From NCBI GenBank assembly GCA_017745595.1, contig WMBV01000014.1, forward strand, positions 62,001 to 126,000: a stretch of 64,000 bases of DNA, read 5' to 3'. Of the stretch, positions 58,038 to 64,000 are shown in pieces. The notes below the pieces were generated by a model, which saw nothing but the letters and a program-made list of their open reading frames with translations, was not told the origin of the DNA and made no database searches. The DNA comes from Bordetella petrii (GTDB lineage Bacteria; Pseudomonadota; Gammaproteobacteria; Burkholderiales; Burkholderiaceae_B). The position numbers and the translations under genes are program-made. How positions within the stretch are numbered: position 1 is the first letter of the stretch; every line of letters starts with the position of its first letter.

Positions 58038-58733
58038 TCAACTCGCCGGCGCGGCCGCCAGGCGGGCGTCCAGCGCGGCCAGGCGTGCCGGCGTGCCCAC
58101 GTCGGTCCAGGCGCCGGCATGGCGGCTTCCCACCACCGCCTGGCGCGCCATGGCCTGGCGCAGCAGCGGCGCCAGCGGCGCGGGGGTGCGAGCGGGCAGG
58201 GCGCCGAACAGGGCGGGCCGGTACAGGCCGATGCCCGAGAACGTGAGGCGCGCGCCATCGCCGGTATCCACCCGGCCGTCGGCCGAAAGCGTGAAATCGC
58301 CTTGCGGGTGGTGATCGGGGTTGTCGACCAGCAGCAGCCAGGCATCGGCCCCGCCGGCCGCCAGGCGGGATGCCTGGGCGGCGGCCTGGGACGGGTCCCA
58401 GTCGCACCAGATGTCGCCGTTGATGACCAGGAACGGCTGCGCGCCCAGCAAAGGCAGGGCCTGGGCGATGCCCCCGGCCGTTTCCAGCGCGGGAGACTCG
58501 GCGGAATAGGCAATGCGCACGCCATAGCGGCTGCCGTCGCCCAGCGCGGCGGGCAGTTGCTCGCCCAGCCAGGCGTGGTTGATGACGAGGTTGCGGATGC
58601 CCGCCGCGGCCAGGCGCTCGATATGCCACAGGATCAGCGGCTTGCCGCCGGCCGGCAGCAGCGGCTTGGGCGTGCGGTCGGTCAGGGGCCGCATGCGCTC
58701 GCCGCGTCCGGCGGCCAGGATCATGGCGCGCAT
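58038..58733 (-). CDS. murU: Nucleotidyltransferase, N-acetylmuramate-1-phosphate uridylyltransferase MurU
   Basis: 231 residues. [20 protein letters not shown] is the nucleotidyltransferase signature, followed by [40 protein letters not shown] and [15 protein letters not shown]. The preceding gene is the sugar kinase AmgK and the two overlap (TGATG), the conserved pairing of the MurU recycling route, which regenerates UDP-MurNAc and confers intrinsic fosfomycin tolerance in other bacteria. Start 58733 (MRAMILAAG) or 58724. Product assigned by pairing and motifs. Confidence 0.9.
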   Translation of the reverse strand: MRAMILAAGRGERMRPLTDRTPKPLLPAGGKPLILWHIERLAAAGIRNLVINHAWLGEQLPAALGDGSRYGVRIAYSAESPALETAGGIAQALPLLGAQPFLVINGDIWCDWDPSQAAAQASRLAAGGADAWLLLVDNPDHHPQGDFTLSADGRVDTGDGARLTFSGIGLYRPALFGALPARTPAPLAPLLRQAMARQAVVGSRHAGAWTDVGTPARLAALDARLAAAPAS

Positions 58734-59827
58734 CAGAAGGTGTACCCCGCTCGCACTTCGCGATTGTCGAGTTGGTCCAGCAGGCGCAGCAGCGGCTTGA
58801 ACACGCCGTAGCGCCGCGCCACCTGGCGCACGTAGCCATTGACGCGCGGCATGTGGGACAGGTATGCGGGCTTGCCGTCGCGATGGTGCAGGCGGGCGAA
58901 CACACCCAGGATGCGCAGGTTGCGCTGCAGGCTCATCCATTCGTAGGCCTGGTGGAACACCGCGAAATCGCTGTCGACCGGCAGCCCGGCGGCACGCGCC
59001 ATTTCCCAGTAGCGCACCGCCCAGTCGAGTTGCTGGGGTTCTTCCCAGGTGGTGCGGGCGTCGGTCACCAGCGAGGCCAGGTCGTACGTGAGGGGGCCGG
59101 CCAGTGCGTCCTGGAAGTCGAGAATGCCGGGGTTGGGGCCGTAGGCGGGGTCGTCGCAGACCATCAGGTTGGGCGAATGGAAATCGCGGTGCACCAGTAC
59201 CGGACGCTGGGCGGCGTTGGCCTCGGACAGCAGGCCGAAAATGTGGCGCAGGGCGGCGGCGGCCTTGTCGTCCAGCTGCACGCCGTGGTGCCGCCCCACG
59301 TACCACTCGGGGAACAGTTCGAGTTCGGCGGCCAGGCGCGTCCGGTCGTAGGCGGGCAGGCCATCGGTGCGCGCCTGCTGCATGCGCACCAGCGCCGCCA
59401 GCGCGTCGCGGTACAGGGTCTGCAGTTGGGCGTCGGGCAGGCCGGCCTGGATGCGGTGGTAATAGGTATCGCGCCCCAGGTCGGACAGCAGCAGCAGGCC
59501 TTGCGGCGCGTCTTGCGCCACGACGTGGGGCACGTTCAGTCCGGCCTGGCGCAGCAGGCCGGCCACGTGCAGGAACGGGCCGACGTCTTCGTGGGGCGGC
59601 GGGGCGTCCATGACGACCAGGGTGCGCGCGCCGGCGTTCAGGCGGAAATAGCGCCGGAAGCTGGCGTCGCTGGAGGCGGGTCGCAGGGTGTCGGGCGCCA
59701 GCTGCAGGCTGGCGGGCAGGGCGCGCAGCCAGGCATGCAGCTGGGCCAGGCGCGGATCGTGGTCGGTGCTCAAGAGTGCCGTCTCGGAGTGCGGTAGGGT
59801 TTGGTTGCGAACCGCGTGCGCCGCCAA
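58733..59827 (-). CDS. amgK: Anomeric sugar kinase AmgK (aminoglycoside phosphotransferase family)
   Basis: 364 residues. The APH-type kinase motifs are [20 protein letters not shown] (catalytic loop) and [20 protein letters not shown] (metal-binding DF). It phosphorylates MurNAc or GlcNAc at the anomeric position for MurU, in the cytoplasm. Start at 59827 gives an N-terminus [20 protein letters not shown]; a later start near LSTDHDPRL is possible since the first 20 residues are not conserved-looking. It is divergent from lptD, with a shared AT-rich promoter around 59853. Confidence 0.9.
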   Translation of the reverse strand: MAAHAVRNQTLPHSETALLSTDHDPRLAQLHAWLRALPASLQLAPDTLRPASSDASFRRYFRLNAGARTLVVMDAPPPHEDVGPFLHVAGLLRQAGLNVPHVVAQDAPQGLLLLSDLGRDTYYHRIQAGLPDAQLQTLYRDALAALVRMQQARTDGLPAYDRTRLAAELELFPEWYVGRHHGVQLDDKAAAALRHIFGLLSEANAAQRPVLVHRDFHSPNLMVCDDPAYGPNPGILDFQDALAGPLTYDLASLVTDARTTWEEPQQLDWAVRYWEMARAAGLPVDSDFAVFHQAYEWMSLQRNLRILGVFARLHHRDGKPAYLSHMPRVNGYVRQVARRYGVFKPLLRLLDQLDNREVRAGYTF

Positions 59828-59852
59828 AGGCGGGGATGGCGCGCGGCTTCTC

Positions 59853-59858
59853 TATAAT
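59853..59858 (+). promoter_or_regulatory. -10 element in the lptD/amgK divergent promoter
   Basis: A perfect TATAAT (59853-59858) is the only AT-rich hexamer in the gap. Its position suits a promoter for lptD; the minus strand ATTATA/TATAGA overlap could serve amgK. No -35 is obvious. Confidence 0.45.
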
Positions 59859-59969
59859 ACCGGGTCGTTCCCGTCGGCACGCGGTTCTTGCGCCTGCCGG
59901 GCCCGGGGCGTCGCCGCCATGCGCATCCGCGCGGGAGCGGGTGTTTCTTCGATAAGGTGTGCGTTCACG

Positions 59970-62330
59970 GTGCGTATGGTCCGGTGGTTGATCCTCTCTG
60001 CTGTCAGCTTGGCCGGGGCCGTGCACGCCCAGGGCAGCCAGGGAACGATCCCGTCCGGCGATACCGCTGCGCAGCCGCAGCTGCGCGAGTCCATCCAGCT
60101 GCGCAGCTCGCCCGGCCTGCGCGTGCACAAGCTGCCCGACGACCAGATTCCCGTCTTTACCGAGTCCGACCACCTGCAAGGCGATCCCGATGCCAACGTC
60201 ACCCTGACCGGCACGGCCCAGGTGCGCCGCATCGACGGCGTGGCCAAGGGCGAGCGCATCGACTACCGCAGCGATACCGGGGCGGTCGACATCCAGGGCA
60301 ACGCACGCCTGATGCGCGACGGCACGCTGATCACCGGCCCTTCGGCGCAATTCAACATCGATACCGACAGCGGCGAGATCGAGTCGCCCAATTTCTGGAT
60401 CGGCGCCAGCGGCGGCTTTGCCCGCGCCGAGCGGGCCGAGATCTTCAGCCGCTCGCAAATGCGCCTGACCACCGTGCAATACAGCGGCTGCCCATGTCCC
60501 AAGCCGTCGTGGTACATCAAGGCCGACAGCGTCGATCTCGATTTCGACGAAAACGAAGGGGTGGCCCGCAATGGCGTGCTGTATTTCAAAGACGTGCCGC
60601 TGCTGGCGTCGCCCTACCTGACCTTTCCGGTCAAGAAAGAACGCAAATCGGGCTTCCTGGTGCCCACCTACGGGATAACCAGCAACAGCGGCATCGATGT
60701 GTCGCTGCCGTATTACTTCAACCTGGCGCCCAACTACGACCTGACCCTGCAGCCCCGCTTCCTGAGCAAGCGCGGGCCCCAGCTGGGCGGCGAATTCCGC
60801 TACCTGGGCGGCTCGTACACGGGCAACCTGGTGGGCACGTATTTGTCCAGCGACCGCGAAACCGGCGATTCCCGCTGGATGTTCCGCTCGCAGCACCAGC
60901 AACTGCTGGGCGGCGGCTTCTACACCGACTGGGACTACGCCAAGGTTTCCGATGACAACTATTTCCGCGATTTCTCCACGCTGGGGCTGAACGAGGCGTC
61001 GACCACCTACTTGCCGCAGCGCGGCCGGGTGGGCTGGAGCAACCGCTACTGGCAATCGTACGCGCAGGTCTACAAGTACCAGACCCTGCAGGATCCCGAC
61101 GCCCCGCTGGCGCCGCCGTACGACAAGTTGCCCGAGCTCTACCTGAAGGGCGCGCGCTACGACATGGGCGGCCTCGACGTCGAATGGACCAGCAGCGCCG
61201 TGCGCTTCCGCCAGCCGCTGCTCGACCACGTGCGCCTGGGGCCCGACGGCGACCGCCTCCAGACCTACCTGACGGCGGCGTATCCCATTGTGCGCCCGGG
61301 CTGGTTCCTGACCCCGAAGATCGGCCTGAACTACACCCAGTACGATACCGACTGGTACCAGTTGTCGAACAACCCGCGTTCGATGTCCCGCACCGTGCCC
61401 ATCATGTCGCTGGACGCCGGCCTGGTGTTCGAGCGCGACACCACGCTGTTCGGCAACGACGCCATCCAGACGCTCGAGCCGCGCCTGTATTACCTGCGCG
61501 TGCCGTACCGCGACCAGTCCAAGATTCCCGTCTACGACACCACGCTGGCCAACTTCAGTTTCGACCAGGCCTTCGAAGAAAACATCTACACCGGCGGCTG
61601 GGACCGCATCGCCAACGCCAACCAGCTTACCGCCGCGCTGACCACGCGCTGGCTCGACGCCAACACCGGTTTCGAGCGCCTGTCGCTGTCGGCCGCGCAG
61701 CGCCTGTACTTCGAAGACCAGCGCGTCACCCTGCCGGGAGAAACGCCGCGCGACAACGTGCGGTCCGACTTCCTGGTGGCGGCCAGCGCCGCCCTGACCG
61801 ATACGCTCAGTACCGAAGTGGCGGCGCAGTACGATCCCTATCGCAATAACTGGTCGCGCGGCCTGATCGGCATGCGCTGGCGGCCGCAGCGCCTGACTTC
61901 GGTGGCGCTGTCGTACCGCTACCAGCGCGATCCGCTGCCCGGCGTGGCTTACCAGCCGCGCGGCCAGGACCAGATCAGCCTGGCGTTCCAGTGGCCGTTC
62001 AGCGAACGCTGGTACGGCGTGGGCCGCATCGATTATTCGATGCGCTCCGAACCGGCCACCGCGACCTCGGCCAGAGAATCGCCGCGCGTCACGCAGGCCA
62101 TTGCCGGCCTGGAATACAAGGGCGATTGCTGCTGGACCGGCCGCGTGGTGTTCCAACGCTATGCCGTGTCGGCCTCCGATGCCAACACGGCGCTGTTCTT
62201 CCAGCTTGAACTGACCGGCCTGGGCTCGCTGGGCACCGACCCCATGAGCCTCTTGAACAAGAGCATCCCGGGTTATCAGCCCGTGACGCCTCCGACGCCT
62301 CAGGGCACGACATTTGAAAGGTATGAATGA
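59970..62330 (+). CDS. lptD: LPS assembly outer-membrane protein LptD
   Basis: 786 residues. A signal peptide ([20 protein letters not shown]) is followed by the periplasmic OstA/LptA-like domain ([40 protein letters not shown]) and the beta-barrel ([20 protein letters not shown] through [19 protein letters not shown]). It inserts lipopolysaccharide into the outer membrane with LptE. Cysteines occur as a CxC pair ([11 protein letters not shown]) and an adjacent pair (KGDCCWTG). GTG 59970 follows AAGGTG; ATG 59919 and 59976 are alternatives. It overlaps surA by four bases. Confidence 0.95.
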   Translation: MRMVRWLILSAVSLAGAVHAQGSQGTIPSGDTAAQPQLRESIQLRSSPGLRVHKLPDDQIPVFTESDHLQGDPDANVTLTGTAQVRRIDGVAKGERIDYRSDTGAVDIQGNARLMRDGTLITGPSAQFNIDTDSGEIESPNFWIGASGGFARAERAEIFSRSQMRLTTVQYSGCPCPKPSWYIKADSVDLDFDENEGVARNGVLYFKDVPLLASPYLTFPVKKERKSGFLVPTYGITSNSGIDVSLPYYFNLAPNYDLTLQPRFLSKRGPQLGGEFRYLGGSYTGNLVGTYLSSDRETGDSRWMFRSQHQQLLGGGFYTDWDYAKVSDDNYFRDFSTLGLNEASTTYLPQRGRVGWSNRYWQSYAQVYKYQTLQDPDAPLAPPYDKLPELYLKGARYDMGGLDVEWTSSAVRFRQPLLDHVRLGPDGDRLQTYLTAAYPIVRPGWFLTPKIGLNYTQYDTDWYQLSNNPRSMSRTVPIMSLDAGLVFERDTTLFGNDAIQTLEPRLYYLRVPYRDQSKIPVYDTTLANFSFDQAFEENIYTGGWDRIANANQLTAALTTRWLDANTGFERLSLSAAQRLYFEDQRVTLPGETPRDNVRSDFLVAASAALTDTLSTEVAAQYDPYRNNWSRGLIGMRWRPQRLTSVALSYRYQRDPLPGVAYQPRGQDQISLAFQWPFSERWYGVGRIDYSMRSEPATATSARESPRVTQAIAGLEYKGDCCWTGRVVFQRYAVSASDANTALFFQLELTGLGSLGTDPMSLLNKSIPGYQPVTPPTPQGTTFERYE

Positions 62331-63874
62331 TGCGTAGCTTGCACCTCTTGCGCCGGCTGCCCGGTAATCTGCTGATCCTGGCTGCCTGCGCCGGCGTGGC
62401 CGCCGCGCAGGCCCAGCAGCCGGCATCCGGCCGCGCCAAGGGTACCGCTCCGGCACCCGCGTCCCAGGCCGCGCAGCCGGCCGAGCAGTTCGTCGACGGC
62501 ATCGCGGCCGTCGTCAATAAAGACGTGATCACGCTGCGCGAAGTCGACAACGCGTCCGTGCGCGCGACTTCCGACCTGAAGCAGCGCGGCATCCAGGTGC
62601 CGCCGCAAGACATTCTGCGCAAGCAGGTGCTGCAAAGCCTGATCATGGAGCGCCTGCAAAAGCAAGAGGCCGACCGGCTGGGCATCCGCGTCAACGATGC
62701 GCAGATCGAGCAGGCCGTGCAGACCATTGCCGAGCGCAACCGCATTTCGGTCGCGCAGATGCGCGCCGAGATCGAAAAATCGGGCGTCAGCTGGGACCAA
62801 TACCGCCAATCGCTCAGCGCCGACATCCGCATGAACCGCCTGCGCCAGCGCGCGGTCGATTCCAACATCATCATCACCGACGCCGAGGTCGATGCCTTCC
62901 TGAAAGACCGGGCACACAATCCGGCGGTCGGGGCGGCGGCGAATGCGCCGGCTCCCGGCCGGCCGGCCCCGCAAGCGGCTCCGGCGGCCCAGTCGGGTCC
63001 CGAGCAGGTCGCCCTGGCGCAAATCCTGGTGCGCGTGCCCGAAGGCGCCAGCCCCACCGACGTGGCGGCCCTGCGCAAGAAGGCCGAAGGGCTGCTGGCG
63101 CAATTGAAGCAGGGCGGCGATTTCGCCAGCCTGGCGGCTTCGTCGTCCGATGGCCCCGAGGCGCTGCAGGGCGGCGTGATGGGAGCCCGGCCGCTCGACG
63201 GCTGGCCCGATCTGTTCGTCAAGGCCATCGCCTCGGTGCAGAAGGGCCAGGTCAGCGACATCATCCAGAGCGGCAACGGTTTCCACATACTGAAGGTGCT
63301 GGATCGCGCCGGCGGCCGGCCGGCCCCGTCGCAGGCCCCCGCGCCCCAGGCGCCGATGCCCCAGCCGGGCGCCGGCATGCCCGCCAACCAGGGCCCGGTG
63401 CAGGTCACGCAGACGCATGCGCGGCACATCCTGATCAAGACCTCGGCCGTCATCAACGACGACCAGGCGCGCCAGCGCCTCGAGCAGATCCGCCAGCGCG
63501 TGGTCAACGGCGGCGCATCGTTCGCCGACATGGCGCGCCAGTACTCGCAAGACGCCAATGCGCCGCAGGGCGGCGACCTGGGCTGGGTCAATCCCGGCGA
63601 AATGGTGCCCGCCTTCGAGCAGGCCATGAATGCGCTGCCGGTGGGCGGCATCAGCCAGCCGGTGCTGTCGCCGTTCGGATGGCACCTGATCCAGGTCGAA
63701 GAGCGGCGCGAGCACGATGTCAGCGACGAACTGCAGCGCATGCAGGCGCGCCAGATCCTGTTCGAGCGCCGCGCCGAGCCGGCCTTCGAAGACTGGCTGG
63801 CGCAGCTGCGCAACGAGGCCTACATCGACAACCGCCTCGAGAAGCAAGAGCGTATCGAGCAGAACAACCGCTGA
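62327..63874 (+). CDS. surA: Peptidyl-prolyl isomerase/periplasmic chaperone SurA
   Basis: 515 residues. A signal peptide ([18 protein letters not shown]) precedes the N-terminal chaperone domain ([40 protein letters not shown]). Two parvulin domains follow ([20 protein letters not shown] about residues 225-320; [20 protein letters not shown] about residues 365-465) separated by a Pro-rich linker. SurA folds outer-membrane proteins including LptD. It overlaps lptD by the ATGATG sequence, and leads into rsmA 17 bases after its stop. Confidence 0.96.
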   Translation: MMRSLHLLRRLPGNLLILAACAGVAAAQAQQPASGRAKGTAPAPASQAAQPAEQFVDGIAAVVNKDVITLREVDNASVRATSDLKQRGIQVPPQDILRKQVLQSLIMERLQKQEADRLGIRVNDAQIEQAVQTIAERNRISVAQMRAEIEKSGVSWDQYRQSLSADIRMNRLRQRAVDSNIIITDAEVDAFLKDRAHNPAVGAAANAPAPGRPAPQAAPAAQSGPEQVALAQILVRVPEGASPTDVAALRKKAEGLLAQLKQGGDFASLAASSSDGPEALQGGVMGARPLDGWPDLFVKAIASVQKGQVSDIIQSGNGFHILKVLDRAGGRPAPSQAPAPQAPMPQPGAGMPANQGPVQVTQTHARHILIKTSAVINDDQARQRLEQIRQRVVNGGASFADMARQYSQDANAPQGGDLGWVNPGEMVPAFEQAMNALPVGGISQPVLSPFGWHLIQVEERREHDVSDELQRMQARQILFERRAEPAFEDWLAQLRNEAYIDNRLEKQERIEQNNR

Positions 63875-63891
63875 CGCGCCGCGAGCCCACC

Positions 63892-64000
63892 ATGAGCAGG
63901 CACCAGGCGCGCAAGCGCTTCGGACAACACTTCCTGACCGACGACAGCGTGGTCGAAGGCATCGTGCGGGCCATCGCGCCCGCGCGCGACGATGCCGTGG
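63892..64000 (+). CDS. rsmA: 16S rRNA dimethyladenosine transferase RsmA, N-terminal part (runs off the window)
   Basis: The frame opens with [20 protein letters not shown] then [16 protein letters not shown] and continues to the end of the window. KRFGQHFL is the hallmark N-terminus of KsgA/RsmA, which dimethylates two adenines in the 3' end of 16S rRNA. It follows surA as in many betaproteobacteria. Only about 36 residues are visible; the gene is incomplete here. Confidence 0.92.
   Translation, partial: MSRHQARKRFGQHFLTDDSVVEGIVRAIAPARDDAV

Noticed and set aside
58038-62456. A minus-strand open frame of 1472 codons across lptD and amgK to murU
   Set aside because: Only the part 58038-58733 reads as a known protein (MurU). 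The rest is antisense to lptD and amgK and has the Arg/Ala/Gly-rich composition typical of shadow frames in GC-rich DNA.
1-64000. CRISPR arrays, insertion sequences, prophage genes
   Set aside because: No regularly spaced direct repeats, transposases, integrases or phage structural genes were seen in reading the window.

Overview
The window looks like a chromosomal segment of a high-GC betaproteobacterium of the Alcaligenaceae (Bordetella/Achromobacter type). This is inferred from the many Bug-type periplasmic receptors, the abundance of CaiB/BaiF CoA-transferases, the lptD-surA-rsmA order with amgK-murU diverging from it, and uniformly GC-rich codon use. No rRNA or other species marker is present, so the genus is an inference. 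No CRISPR array, insertion sequence, prophage or integrase was seen.

Layout. 1-2690: end of an AsmA-family gene, a TetR regulator diverging from a short-chain dehydrogenase across a near-perfect operator, then a 350-base gap with a helically phased array of DnaA-box-like 9-mers and a tRNA-Lys(CTT) gene. 2690-21200: a catabolic regulon in three transcription units. A forward operon encodes three paralogous ABC receptors, a molybdenum hydroxylase large subunit, a class II aldolase, an isochorismatase-like hydrolase, a fused permease and an ATPase. A reverse XRE regulator follows. A reverse operon holds FAD and 2Fe-2S hydroxylase subunits, a CoxG-like protein, an acyl-CoA synthetase, a thioesterase and an oxidoreductase; it diverges from a polysaccharide-deacetylase/allantoinase-like gene and a thioesterase. 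The same operator (ACCA, four bases, TGGTAC) sits before all three units, which ties them together.

21200-30700: a GntR/FadR-type regulator diverges from an operon for CoA-ester degradation: CaiB transferase, ACMSD-like amidohydrolase, racemase-like CaiB protein, MaoC hydratase, acyl-CoA dehydrogenase, cysteine-less thiolase plus DUF35 partner (a possible retro-aldolase pair) and a Bug receptor. 30700-41810: a headless IclR protein and a complete IclR regulator, then TauD dioxygenase, amidohydrolase, aldehyde dehydrogenase, 3-hydroxyisobutyrate-dehydrogenase-like and MmgE/PrpD genes; a reverse Bug receptor and a quinone oxidoreductase; and another CaiB gene. Two copies of a second palindrome (AATGG, five bases, CCATT) mark the Bug and oxidoreductase/CaiB promoters.

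41850-57200: mixed accessory genes: MetR-like LysR with an MFS transporter, an alkenal-type reductase, palindromic intergenic repeats, a small membrane/lipoprotein stress-type cluster including an entericidin, SDR, MFS, LysR, a complete tripartite tricarboxylate transporter (tctCBA), a PEP-mutase/isocitrate-lyase-like enzyme with Bug receptor and LacI regulator, an OmpA-type lipoprotein and a pterin dehydratase. 57200-64000: conserved core envelope genes: a coiled-coil membrane protein, murU and amgK (peptidoglycan recycling), lptD, surA and the start of rsmA.

Start sites were chosen from Shine-Dalgarno sequences, overlaps and family N-termini. All substrate assignments for the catabolic clusters are inferences.
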